Shown in pieces: positions 17,301-25,242 of a stretch of 64,000 nt of DNA. Where the stretch lies: NCBI RefSeq assembly GCF_019175365.1, contig NZ_CP059572.1:5146001-5210000 (forward strand). Direction: 5' to 3'. Position numbers and translations under genes: made by a program. The stretch comes from Actinomadura graeca. Lineage in GTDB: Bacteria; Actinomycetota; Actinomycetes; Streptosporangiales; Streptosporangiaceae. The notes beneath the pieces are model-generated. The model worked only from the letters and a program-made list of their open reading frames with translations, had not been told where the DNA came from and ran no database searches. Numbering within the stretch: position 1 is the stretch's first letter; each line of letters begins with the position of its first letter.

Positions 17301-18446
17301 TGCCGTCCCGGCCCGGGACTGTTTGCGCTCCACCTCGCGGGCCAGCCCGTCGCGGTCGCGCTCGCGTGCCGCCGCGTAGGAGTTCCGGCGGCCCGCCTCC
17401 TCGCCCATCTGCTTGATGCGCTCGGCATCGCGCATCTCGGGGCTCGCCTCAAGCGCCAGCCGGCGCGCGCCCAGCCGCTTCTCCGCCTCTTCCAGCTCCT
17501 CCAGCAGCCGCGCCGCCTCTGCCAGCTCATCGTTCGCCGCGGTGAACCGTGTTTCCGCGTCGGTGAGGTCGCGGTTCAGATGTTCGTACCGGCTCTGCGT
17601 GAGACGCGGCCCGGCCGCCCTTCGCTTCGCCGCGATCCGCGCGTATCCGGTGTAGTGCCTGAGGAAGCCGGTGGCGGCCTTGTGCGCGTCCTCCAGGGCG
17701 TGCAGGGCGTCCCGTTCCTCGTCCAGGCCGCGGAACGCCTCCGCCACCGTCGTGATCAGCGTCGGGCTGAGCGGCGGCAGCGCCTCCGTCAGCGCGCGGG
17801 ACAGCAGCCGCTCGTCCGGCTTCTTCGACAGCTGCGGTTGCCGGAGCTGGATCAACAGGTTGACCAGTGCCTTGTAACGGTGCTCACCGAGGCCGAACAG
17901 CGCCTCGTCGACGGCACGCCGGTATTCGGTCACACCGTCGTAGAGCATGCCGTGGCCGGCCACCGCCTCCCGCAGCTTCTCCCGCGTCAGCGAGACACCG
18001 CCCTCCGACACCAGCGACAGGTCCACGCCGATGCGGCGGGACGTGACGAAGAACCAGTGCCGGACGATCCCGCGGTCCTTGACCGCCTTCAGCCCGCAGC
18101 CCAGCGTCCGGTACTCCTCGGTGCCGTCCGGGTGGCGGCGCCCGAACTCCAGCCAGGTATAGCCGAGCCGCTCCGGATGCGGATGGCGGCCGCCGAGCAG
18201 CAGGTTCCACTCCATCCGCTTCTGGCGGTCGCCGTCCGGTTCGACCCGGTGTGGGGCCAGCTCCCCGTCCAGCAGGAACGGCAGCGTCAACGCCAGCACC
18301 TTCGACTTGCCGGTGCCGTTGTTGCCGCGCAGCAGCAGCCGCCCGTCGTGGAACCAGAACTCCTCGACGTCGTAGTAGAACATGTCGACGAGTCCGGCGC
18401 GCAGCGGCTTCCAGCGCTCGGACGCCGCGACGGGGACCTCCGTCAC
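14376..18446 (-). CDS. jetC: Wadjet JetC SMC-like ATPase (TIGR02680)
   Basis: A 1356-residue SMC/MukB-like protein. Walker A is GNNGTGKS at residues 41-48; the ABC signature (ASGGERVLAAS) and Walker B (RLVALDEAFAGVD) lie near the C-terminus. Between them are long coiled coils very rich in Ala, Glu and Arg (two arms around a central hinge-like region near residues 600-800). The start overlaps the jetB stop. JetC dimerises and, with JetA (kleisin) and JetB (KITE), extrudes DNA loops to test for small circular DNA. Length and motifs match intact family members. A 1289-codon open frame on the opposite strand is a GC-rich shadow. Confidence 0.95.
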   Translation of the reverse strand: MTEVPVAASERWKPLRAGLVDMFYYDVEEFWFHDGRLLLRGNNGTGKSKVLALTLPFLLDGELAPHRVEPDGDRQKRMEWNLLLGGRHPHPERLGYTWLEFGRRHPDGTEEYRTLGCGLKAVKDRGIVRHWFFVTSRRIGVDLSLVSEGGVSLTREKLREAVAGHGMLYDGVTEYRRAVDEALFGLGEHRYKALVNLLIQLRQPQLSKKPDERLLSRALTEALPPLSPTLITTVAEAFRGLDEERDALHALEDAHKAATGFLRHYTGYARIAAKRRAAGPRLTQSRYEHLNRDLTDAETRFTAANDELAEAARLLEELEEAEKRLGARRLALEASPEMRDAERIKQMGEEAGRRNSYAAARERDRDGLAREVERKQSRAGTARSREEKAEATFTTVRDGAAALAKAAGCGPAHAAATDGWEADLAGAHRATGALAAARSQALAELDRLLAEVAAARTRLDAATAEAERLLAELQAADGRIDAAEARTRAEAARLLDDHVAYFAGLTEIRVDDPDAVLAELEGWAVTAEGRNPAAGAVDDAAREATASLGGQVADAETRRRAEHAAAQSLLDEIGRLESGEHDVPPVPHTRTASREGRPGAPLWRVVDFTDTVPDDHRAGLEAALEASGVLDAWVTPDGALVGEDDMFVLTGEAVQGPSCALVLRPAIDRADPGAAAIGDDAVRAVLAGLGLGPGARTWVAVDGRWANGVLGGSWRKDGARFIGEGAREAGRRARLVRLRADLDATRTRIDALDRELEALSARQNILAAEHRRVPRDTDLREAHVRLAGEHRRRQDLGAERVRVDKIVVRRREEAAAATVNAAEFASDVGLPTGEAELSEARDAVSDYRLALAELWPAARGLLAARELARDAAEELADVQGRLAEAAERAAEARGQAVTAAEQHRTLVETAGAAVEELFRQLEQVKQAITERDRAESAARGRERSALEARGKAQGTRDRLRAQITEAASARDEAVGTFRAFAATGLLAVALPGLDVPDPEQEWAAKSAVLLARAVNTELSTVDDGDGPWDRVQKRVAEEHKLLSDAMSRHGHSVGLTLREGIMVVDVLFQGRPRDVPGLAAALDVEIGDRALLLSAREREILENHLLNEVAGTLQELIAAAEDEVREMNAELASRPTSTGMRLRLVWKPAKGAPDGLDRVRERLRQTIDAWSLDDRAAVGRFLQEQIAREHADNPSSGWTEQLTRALDYRSWHAFTIQRLQDGQWRPATGPASGGERVLAASVPLFAAASAHYKSAGNPYAPRLVALDEAFAGVDDDSRAKCLGLLATFDMDVVMTSEREWGCYPQVPGLAICQLSRRDGIDAVLVTPWRWDGRDRTRAPLPRPESEPATGQAGLFG

Positions 18447-19672
18447 GTGTCGGCCCTCCTCGTGTCGTCGGTGAGGGGACGAGTGTCGTCCGTAACGGGA
18501 CGATCGCCCGTGTCCTTCGGCAACTGCCCTGAGACCCGGACGGTCGGTTCCTCCACCGCGTAACGTGCGATCGCGGGTCGCGCCCTGACCCGGCCGGGCA
18601 GCTGCTCCACCAGCCGCAGCGCCGCCAGCTTCCCGAGCGCGATGCCGAGCAGCTCCTCCGCGGCGCCCGGCTCCGTCACCCCCTTGCGCCAGTACGTCCT
18701 GTGCCGGACGGCCATGTCCCGGACGAAGTCGGTCAGCTCATCCCATCCCGCCTCTTTCCGCCCGGCCAGGTACTCGGCGAGCAGCAGCGTCACATGCCCG
18801 TCCGTGCGCTGCTCGGGCATCCGCACGTCGGTCAGTTCGTCGTCCGGGTCGACCATCGCCACACCCTCGGCGCGCACCTCGGCGACCAGGCCGGTGGCCT
18901 CATCGATCCGGCGGGTGATCGCCGCGCGCTGGGACACCAGGTAGGCGCGTTCGGCGTCATCGAGGTCGTCGTAGTACACCACCGGGTCTTCCAGCAGCCT
19001 GCGGGTCAGCCCGCGCCGCAGTGTCCGGTTGCGCAGCTCGTCGGTGTCGGGGACGGGCTCGTCGGTCAGCTCGGCCAGCCGCTCCTCGAAGCCCGTCGCG
19101 ACGACGGTGGACGGCCCCCGCACGCCGGTGAGCAAACTCGCGAGGACGACCCGGCGCACGTCGTACAGCACGTCCCCGGTCGCCGCCAGGTAGGACTCCT
19201 CGTCCCCGGAGACCCGCCGCAGCACACCCCATCCGAGCAGCAGCCGCACCACCGCGACCAGGTCGGAGCGCTCCGCCCGGCCGTCCAGGCCGAACGGGAA
19301 CGCCAGACCGGGCTCGGCGGCCGCGTTCAGCACCTCTTCCGCGAGCCGGCCGAGCGTCGTCTGGGCGTCGGCGCGCTCCAGCACCGCCAGGGCCAGGCAC
19401 AGCAGCACGTAGCGGCGCCGCCCGAACGGTTCCCCCGCCTTGCCGCGCGCCGGGTGGGTGCCGTCTTCCAGGGTCGGGGCCGTCTTGAAGAGCCGGGCCG
19501 TATCGGCGTCCACCTGGAGCCGCCAGCCCGTCTCCCGGCTCAGCCAGTCGCGTAACTCCGCCTGGTGCCTGCGGACCAGCGCCAAAGCCTCGGGGTCGGA
19601 CTCGGCGGTCAGCAGCGGACGCCGTAACAGCGCCCGCAGCGCCGCCCTCCGGGCCGGGTTCTCCTCACTCAT
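18443..19672 (-). CDS. jetB: Wadjet JetB KITE subunit (TIGR02678/DUF2398)
   Basis: A 409-residue protein matching the DUF2398 family: RAALRALLRRPLLTAESDPEALALVRRHQAELRDWL near the N-terminus and the RRYVLLCLALAVLERADAQTTLGRLAEEV helix pair. KITE subunits are winged-helix proteins that bridge kleisin and SMC heads. It sits between jetA and jetC, overlapping jetA by 8 bases and jetC by 4. The gene order A-B-C-D is that of type I Wadjet loci. The C-terminus is a Thr/Asp-rich tail (TDDTRPLTDDTRRADT) encoded by a small tandem repeat. Confidence 0.92.
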   Translation of the reverse strand: MSEENPARRAALRALLRRPLLTAESDPEALALVRRHQAELRDWLSRETGWRLQVDADTARLFKTAPTLEDGTHPARGKAGEPFGRRRYVLLCLALAVLERADAQTTLGRLAEEVLNAAAEPGLAFPFGLDGRAERSDLVAVVRLLLGWGVLRRVSGDEESYLAATGDVLYDVRRVVLASLLTGVRGPSTVVATGFEERLAELTDEPVPDTDELRNRTLRRGLTRRLLEDPVVYYDDLDDAERAYLVSQRAAITRRIDEATGLVAEVRAEGVAMVDPDDELTDVRMPEQRTDGHVTLLLAEYLAGRKEAGWDELTDFVRDMAVRHRTYWRKGVTEPGAAEELLGIALGKLAALRLVEQLPGRVRARPAIARYAVEEPTVRVSGQLPKDTGDRPVTDDTRPLTDDTRRADT

Positions 19673-21203
19673 GCAGATCCGTGATCTCGATGAGGTGCTC
19701 AGGTCCGCTGAGTACGCCGTCCTCGGTCACGATGTGCACCTGCCCGCCGTGCGGGACGAGGGACAGCCGCACTTCCATGGACCCGTCCCCGGTGACGGCC
19801 TTCACCTCGGTGTCGCCGGGCAGCCGCACCGCGAGGGCGTCCCCCAGCAGGGACAGGAACAGCCGGAACGCCCGGGCGTCCAGCACTCCGAGCTCCGACA
19901 GGCGGACGGGCCCGTCGGTGCGGAGCCGGGTGCGCGCCGCAGCGGTCTCCGCGGCCTCCCGGTCGGCGCGCTCGCGCAGCAGCCGCCGCATCTCCGACCG
20001 GTCCTGGACGCGGTTGGGCTTGCCCCGCCGTTCATACGAACCGGTCCGGCGCAGCTGCGGCGAGATCCGCACCGGCGGCGCGTCCGCCCAGGGCACGCCC
20101 TGCGGTGCGTCCTGCTCCCATGCCGCCACGGTCACCGCGGTGACGGTCAGGTGCCGCGCGGAGGTCAGCCCGAAGGCCGCCCGCCACAGCCGGTGCGTCG
20201 CCGCCTCGTCCGGGGCCTCGGCGAACCAGCGGGCCAGCGCCCGGAAATCGGCCGACCGGTCCGAACGGCCCGAGCGGCGCTCGTTCAGCAGCCCGACCGT
20301 GTCGACCAGCTGCTTGATCGCCGTCACCGCCGACCGCCGCAACAGCCGCGCCTGCGATGGGCGGTCCGTCCCGCCGGAGACGAACCAGTCCCGCAGCCCA
20401 CGCCACCGGTTGCGCCACGACTCGAGTGCCGCGGCCTCGGCGCGGCCGAACGCCTCGGCGGCGTCCGCGCCGGACGGAGCCGCGTCGGCCGCCTCCCGCC
20501 GGGCCACCAGCCCGAGCAGCCGCTCGTGGCCGCGCGCCTCCACCTCGTTCAGCAGCGTCGCGATCGTGGCCCCGGAGTTCGCCAGATCCGCGATGAATCG
20601 GTTGATGTACTCGATGAGCCGTTCCTTGTATTCGATGAACCCCTCGACGTCCCCGTCCGAGAAGTCGATGGCCCGCCGCAGCGACGCCATGAAGGCCTGC
20701 GCGTTGTCGGCCAGCGAGGAGAACCGGTCCGCCAGTGCGAGCAGCAGCAGGTGGAGTTTCGCCGGATCCGGGTCGTCCTCGCCCGCGAGCGCCGACAGGG
20801 CCGCGAGCCGGTCGGCGATGTCGGCCAGCGCCACCGACTGCAGCACTCCGCGCTGGCCGATCGCCTCCTCATAGAACGCGATCGCCTGCTCGGCCGCGTG
20901 ACCGGCCGGGGTGAGCTGGAACAGGAGCCGCTTGCGGTGGAAGTCCTCGACGCTCGTCACCCGGCCGGTGTCGGCGTCGGCCCGCAGGTTCCCCCACTCC
21001 ACGAGCTTCTCCAGTGCCTGCGCGAGCTGCTCGTCACTCTCGCGCCGCGACTCCGCCGCCACGTCCTCGGGACGCAGGTGGACGATGAACCGTTCCTTGG
21101 CCCGTGCGAACGAGCACAGCACGTCCCGGTAGAGCGCCGCGTTGGGAGCGCTGAGATGTGCGAACGGCTGCGGCCACGCCGCCCCCGAGCCCGGATCCGC
21201 CAC
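19665..21203 (-). CDS. jetA: Wadjet JetA kleisin subunit (TIGR02677/DUF2397)
   Basis: A 512-residue protein of the DUF2397 family: FAHLSAPNAALYRDVLCSF at the N-terminus, LVEWGNLRADADTGRVTSVEDF (winged helix) and long helical middle sections. Kleisins link the JetC ATPase heads and hold JetB. I chose GTG 21203 because the conserved region starts about 12 residues later; the open frame continues upstream to 21701 with no family similarity. This is the first gene of the Wadjet operon. The 217 bases between it and the divergent zinc-ribbon gene must hold both promoters; no clear operator was seen. Confidence 0.92.
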   Translation of the reverse strand: MADPGSGAAWPQPFAHLSAPNAALYRDVLCSFARAKERFIVHLRPEDVAAESRRESDEQLAQALEKLVEWGNLRADADTGRVTSVEDFHRKRLLFQLTPAGHAAEQAIAFYEEAIGQRGVLQSVALADIADRLAALSALAGEDDPDPAKLHLLLLALADRFSSLADNAQAFMASLRRAIDFSDGDVEGFIEYKERLIEYINRFIADLANSGATIATLLNEVEARGHERLLGLVARREAADAAPSGADAAEAFGRAEAAALESWRNRWRGLRDWFVSGGTDRPSQARLLRRSAVTAIKQLVDTVGLLNERRSGRSDRSADFRALARWFAEAPDEAATHRLWRAAFGLTSARHLTVTAVTVAAWEQDAPQGVPWADAPPVRISPQLRRTGSYERRGKPNRVQDRSEMRRLLRERADREAAETAAARTRLRTDGPVRLSELGVLDARAFRLFLSLLGDALAVRLPGDTEVKAVTGDGSMEVRLSLVPHGGQVHIVTEDGVLSGPEHLIEITDLHE

Positions 21204-21420
21204 CGATCCATTGTCACCCTGAACCCGCGTGAATGTGCCCACTCCGCCACACCAGGGCCCACGCGTTGCCAGATCGCCCGCCGAGACCGGTGAGCCGCTC
21301 CCGGCGGTCACGTCCTGCTGCCGCACTTCGCCACCTGGTTCCGGGCTGCGGCCGTACGCTTGAAAGCCTGTCGGAGCCGCCGTTACCGGCAATGGCGGCA
21401 TGCGGAGGTGACCGGTTTCG

Positions 21421-22851
21421 ATGACAGGACCGCTGGCGATGGAAGTGCTCTTATCGACGCTGTTGACGCTGGACGAAATCGGCGCGGATCTAGCCGGGCT
21501 CGCCATCAGTGTCCGGGTCGGCGGGGCGGGTGTCACCCATGCGCCGCAATGCCGGCAGGTCGGTAAAAGGGTCGCCGAGGAAGCGACCGTGCCCGTCAGC
21601 GAGCTTCGCGCAGGGGGTGCGATCCGGCCTTGCCGCACATGCGGCGGCGCGGTCGTCGGCGAACTCTCCGCCACCCAGTCCGAGCGGCTCGCGGCGCTCA
21701 TCCCGGTCCTGGAGGAACGACTTCAGGAGGCGGCGGAAGTGGAGCGGGCCAAGCGGGAGGAGCAGGAGCGGATACGCCGCGCCGACGCGATCGACAAACG
21801 CGCCGGATACATCGTGGACGCCTGGGACTGGAAGGTCAAAGAGGAAAGGAGGCTCGCCTCCCGGTACCCACCGGAACGCCGTACCGCGGTCGTTCCCTGT
21901 GTCGACTGCGATGCCAAGGCGACCATCGCCTTCGATCCGCGGACCCTTGAGGTCTCCTACGTCTGCCCGTTCGATTCGGAACACGGGTTCCTCCAGCAGG
22001 ACGGTGACCAGGAGCCGCTGACCACGTGGGTGCACCGAACAGAGAACGGCCTGGTCGCACTCGACCTGGTCGCGCCGGTGCTCGCCGGGGCGGACGACGC
22101 ATGGGCCATGACGTTCGCCTCCCGGGTGGCGGATTACCGGACCACCGTTTCGTCCATGGAGGACTTCGACAAGGCACATCCTCCTCGGATGCGCCTGACA
22201 CCGGACGTCCGATGCGGTGACTGCGGCGATCCCATGCACGTCTGGCCGGGCACGACCGGAAGCGAACCGAGGATCGAGGCGCACTACTCGTGCGACAACC
22301 GGCACCGGGACGGCAAGTTCAGGCACCACGAGAAGAGGCTCGTGGACGAGGAGATCGACTCGCTCCTGCACCGCACGCTCCGCGGGCATCCGTCCTGGGC
22401 CACCGCCAAGGAACTGGAGCCCGGCCAAGGCGAGATCGCCGCCTACGCGGACGACCTCGGGAGGAAGCTGGCGATCTTCGACGCACGTGCCGGAGCGGCG
22501 AGGAGGGTCGGTCGGCTCGTCCGGGCCAGATCGCGGCTGGAGAAGGAACTCGACCTGGTCACCAGGATCCGCGATCACGGCGCCCCTGCCACGGCGGACC
22601 TCACCCGATACGCCGCGGGCGGCTATGCCTCCTACACTCCCACCTGGACGTTCACCGAGCTCGCCCGCGCTCTGCTGACGGAACGCGTCGACGTCACCAA
22701 GCGGACCGTCACCGTTGTCACCCCCTTCGACGACGGCACGTCGCTGCAACGGCTCCTCCGCTCCCGCGAGATCAGGAACGAACTGGCCGAACTGCACGAA
22801 CGCCGAGGAGCACTCGAACGGGAACTCGCCGATCTCGAAAAACGGTTCTGA
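21421..22851 (+). CDS. Zinc-ribbon, coiled-coil protein of unknown function, divergent from Wadjet
   Basis: A 476-residue protein I do not recognise. It has three candidate zinc knuckles: CRTCGG near residue 73, CVDCDAKATIAF with a distal CPF near 160-180, and CGDCGDPMHVW with a distal YSCDNRHRDGKF near 262-295. These are joined by charged coiled coils (ALIPVLEERLQEAAEVERAKREEQERIRR; NELAELHERRGALERELADLEKRF at the end). The third ribbon, followed by helices and a LLTERVDVTKRTVTVVTP strand, is laid out like the C-terminal ribbon and coiled coil of large serine recombinases, but there is no resolvase domain. It starts 217 bases from jetA on the opposite strand. A Wadjet-linked or DNA-binding role is only a guess. 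Confidence 0.6.
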   Translation: MTGPLAMEVLLSTLLTLDEIGADLAGLAISVRVGGAGVTHAPQCRQVGKRVAEEATVPVSELRAGGAIRPCRTCGGAVVGELSATQSERLAALIPVLEERLQEAAEVERAKREEQERIRRADAIDKRAGYIVDAWDWKVKEERRLASRYPPERRTAVVPCVDCDAKATIAFDPRTLEVSYVCPFDSEHGFLQQDGDQEPLTTWVHRTENGLVALDLVAPVLAGADDAWAMTFASRVADYRTTVSSMEDFDKAHPPRMRLTPDVRCGDCGDPMHVWPGTTGSEPRIEAHYSCDNRHRDGKFRHHEKRLVDEEIDSLLHRTLRGHPSWATAKELEPGQGEIAAYADDLGRKLAIFDARAGAARRVGRLVRARSRLEKELDLVTRIRDHGAPATADLTRYAAGGYASYTPTWTFTELARALLTERVDVTKRTVTVVTPFDDGTSLQRLLRSREIRNELAELHERRGALERELADLEKRF

Positions 22852-22884
22852 CCCTCTCCGGCACCGCGGCGGATGGGCGGTTGT

Positions 22885-23538
22885 TCAGCGGAGGGCCGGC
22901 AGGCCGGCGGCGAGGGCCGAGAGCAGGCGTTTGACGGTGGGCTGGAACGGGACACAAGCGGCGGCCAGGTCGGGTTCGCGGGCGTAGAGCTCGGCGAGGG
23001 CCGGCGGCGGATTCGACGCCGGGTACACCAATGCCGCCAATCCCGTGGCCGCCGCGACGAGCTCGCGCGCTTCGCCTTCGGTGAATCCGGGACGGGTCCG
23101 CGCGATGGCTTCCGTCAAGGTGCCGATGACGTCCAGTACGCACACCTTGTACGCGCGGGCCGCGTCGACGGTGACATTGTGCTCAAGGGAGGTCGCGCTG
23201 TGACTGAGCAGATCGCAGAACAGCGGGCGCTCGGCCAGTGTGTCGGTGAGCGCGTCCACGACCGCGTCCGGCGTGGGGGAGGGCGGCAGCCGGGCGAGGA
23301 CGGCGTGCTTCCAGTCCTGCCATTCCCGGGCGGACAGTTCCAGATAGATCTCCTCGCGGGTGGCGAAGTACCGCGCGAGATTGGACTTGGCCATGCCGAC
23401 GGCCGCCGCGACACCGCCGAGACTGACCTCGCGGACGCCCGATCGGAGCGCCAGCTCGCGCGCGGCGGACAGGATCGCCTCGCGCCGCTGCCGCTTGTGC
23501 TCCGGCCGCCTGGCCCGCAGAAACGCGTTCTCGGACAT
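22885..23538 (-). CDS. TetR-family repressor
   Basis: A 217-residue TetR/AcrR regulator. The N-terminal DNA-binding helices read KRQRREAILSAARELALRSGVREVSLGGVAAAVGMAKSNLARYF, with the usual recognition-helix pattern, followed by an all-helical ligand-binding domain. It is divergent from the molybdenum oxidase genes (109 bases between starts), so it probably represses them and itself in response to an aldehyde or purine-like ligand (inference). A 7-bp inverted repeat in the shared intergenic region is a candidate operator. Confidence 0.93.
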   Translation of the reverse strand: MSENAFLRARRPEHKRQRREAILSAARELALRSGVREVSLGGVAAAVGMAKSNLARYFATREEIYLELSAREWQDWKHAVLARLPPSPTPDAVVDALTDTLAERPLFCDLLSHSATSLEHNVTVDAARAYKVCVLDVIGTLTEAIARTRPGFTEGEARELVAAATGLAALVYPASNPPPALAELYAREPDLAAACVPFQPTVKRLLSALAAGLPALR

Positions 23539-23574
23539 CGGCAGACATGATAGTCCCGGCAGGTTTAGAGAACA

Positions 23575-23597
23575 GCGTCCTCTTGTTAGAAGGACGC
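23575..23597. promoter_or_regulatory. Candidate TetR operator between regulator and oxidase genes
   Basis: A perfect 7-bp inverted repeat, GCGTCCT and AGGACGC, with a 9-base spacer, lies 36 bases upstream of the TetR start and 50 bases before the GTG of the oxidase operon. Size and place suit a TetR dimer site. The call rests on symmetry and position only. Confidence 0.45.
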
Positions 23598-23647
23598 CGG
23601 TCTGTTAACTTGTCGATCACGAGCGAGCACAGGGATGAGGGGCAGGG

Positions 23648-24160
23648 GTGGAGATATCGCTGCGGGTCAACGGGGTCGCCAGGGAGTTGGACGTCCGGCC
23701 GCAGGTGAGCCTGCTCGACGCGCTGCGCGAGCACCTCGGCTTGACCGGGACCAAGAAGGGCTGTGACCAGGGCGCGTGCGGGGCGTGCACGGTGCTCGCC
23801 GACGGTGAGCGGATCAATGCGTGCCTGGCGCTGGCCGTGCAGTACGAGGGGCGGGAGATCACGACCATCGAAGGCGTGGAGCATCCGTTACAGGCGGCGT
23901 TCGTCGGCTTCGACGGACTTCAGTGCGGTTACTGCACGCCGGGCCAGATCTGCTCGGCGATCGGCATGCTGGCGGAGGTGAAGCAGGGCGAGCCCAGCGC
24001 GGTGACCGACGATCCGGCCGAGGCCGCCGTCGAGCTGGACGACGAGGACATCCGGGAGCGGATGAGCGGCAACCTGTGCCGCTGCGGCGCCTATAACGGC
24101 ATCGTCTCCGCGATCAAAGAGGCCGCGGGGATCGCCGAGGCCGGGGAGGACGCGGGATGA
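23648..24160 (+). CDS. [2Fe-2S] subunit of a molybdenum aldehyde/xanthine oxidoreductase
   Basis: A 170-residue YagT/CoxS-type subunit with two [2Fe-2S] domains: a plant-type cluster (KKGCDQGACGACTVL, residues about 37-50) and a four-helix C-terminal cluster (GYCTPGQICSAI and GNLCRCGAYNGIV). It carries electrons from the molybdenum centre to FAD. GTG 23648 with GGGGCAGGGG-like purines upstream is the start. Unlike E. coli PaoA it has no twin-arginine leader, so the enzyme is probably cytoplasmic. The stop overlaps the next start. Confidence 0.94.
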   Translation: MEISLRVNGVARELDVRPQVSLLDALREHLGLTGTKKGCDQGACGACTVLADGERINACLALAVQYEGREITTIEGVEHPLQAAFVGFDGLQCGYCTPGQICSAIGMLAEVKQGEPSAVTDDPAEAAVELDDEDIRERMSGNLCRCGAYNGIVSAIKEAAGIAEAGEDAG

Positions 24161-25242
24161 GGTCCTTCTCCTACGGCCGCCCGTCCGACGTGCGGACCGC
24201 GCTGCGCATGATCTCCGACGGCGAGGGCGCGAAGTTCCTCGGCGGCGGGACCAACCTCGTCGACCTGATGCGCGAGGGCATCGAGCGGCCCGCGAAGATC
24301 GTGGACATCGGCCGTCTGGCGCTCGACGGGATCGAGGAGCTGCCGGACGGCGGCGTCCGCGTCGGGGCGCTCGTCCGCAACAGCAGGCTCGCGGCGGATC
24401 CGCTGGTCAGGACGCGCTATCCGGTCCTGTCACAGGCGATCCTGCACGGCGCGTCCGCGCAGCTGAGGAACATGGCGACGGTCGGCGGCAACCTCCTGCA
24501 GCGCACCCGCTGCCTGTACTTCCACGACAAGGCCGCCGCGTGCGGGAAACGCGAGCCCGGCAGCGGCTGCGACGCGATCGGCGGGTTCTCCCGCACCAGC
24601 GCGATCCTCGGCACGAGCGGGCACTGCGTCGCGGCGCACCCGTCGGACATGGCGGTGGCGCTGGCGATGCTGGACGCCGTCGTCGAGGTCGAGAGCCTCC
24701 GCGGCGTGCGGCGCGTCCCGTTCGCCGAGTTCCATCGCCTGCCCGGCGACACGCCCCACCTGGAGACCGTGCTGGCCGCCGACGAGCTGATCACGGCCGT
24801 CGAGGTCCCTCCGGTGCCGGTCGCGGCGAGATCGCGGTACCGCAAGGTGCGCGACCGCGCGTCGTACGCGTTCGCGCTGGTGTCGGTCGCCGCCGCGCTG
24901 GAGGTCCGGGACGGGACGATCGGCGCGGCGCGGCTCGCCCTGGGCGGTGTCGCCACGAAACCCTGGCGGGCGGCCGAAGCCGAGGGCGTCCTGCTCGGCG
25001 CACCGGCGACCGACGAGACCTTCCACCGCGCGGCCGAGGCCGAGCTCGCCGCCGCCACGCCCCGTCCGCACAACGCTTTCAAGATCGAACTGGCACGGCG
25101 CACGATCGTCGCCACGCTGCGGCGGCTGCGCGACGAGGGCGGCCCGGACGCGGACGGCCGGGACCAGGGCGGCCGGGACCAGGGCGGCCCGGACGAGGGC
25201 GGCCCGGACCAGGGCGGCCCGGACGAGGGGAGCGCGGCATGA
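24157..25242 (+). CDS. FAD subunit of the molybdenum oxidoreductase, YagS/PaoB-like
   Basis: A 361-residue FAD-binding subunit (CO dehydrogenase medium-chain family). FAD contacts are in KFLGGGTNLVDLM and ATVGGNLLQRTRC. It has the extra cysteine set of the YagS/PaoB group, which binds a [4Fe-4S] cluster: RCLYFH, AAACGKR, GSGCDAIGG and SGHCVAAHPSD. The last 33 residues are an added Gly-Asp-Gln tail made by a DNA repeat, absent from family members as I know them. The gene is flanked by ATGA overlaps on both sides. Confidence 0.92.
   Translation: MRSFSYGRPSDVRTALRMISDGEGAKFLGGGTNLVDLMREGIERPAKIVDIGRLALDGIEELPDGGVRVGALVRNSRLAADPLVRTRYPVLSQAILHGASAQLRNMATVGGNLLQRTRCLYFHDKAAACGKREPGSGCDAIGGFSRTSAILGTSGHCVAAHPSDMAVALAMLDAVVEVESLRGVRRVPFAEFHRLPGDTPHLETVLAADELITAVEVPPVPVAARSRYRKVRDRASYAFALVSVAAALEVRDGTIGAARLALGGVATKPWRAAEAEGVLLGAPATDETFHRAAEAELAAATPRPHNAFKIELARRTIVATLRRLRDEGGPDADGRDQGGRDQGGPDEGGPDQGGPDEGSAA
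25146..25228 (+). repeat. Tandem 15-bp repeat encoding a G-G-P-D-(Q/E)-G tail
   Basis: Repeats of about 15 bases (GGCGGCCCGGACGAG with CAG/GAG and CCC/CGG variants) give the tail GGRDQGGRDQGGPDEGG and onward at the C-terminus of the FAD subunit. Slippage of a GC-rich repeat near the gene end is the simplest origin. Confidence 0.8.

Noticed and set aside
14694..18563. A 1289-codon open frame antisense to jetC
   Set aside because: High-GC codon bias keeps the opposite strand open; the product is Arg/Gly/Pro-rich without domains, while the jetC frame has full SMC motifs.
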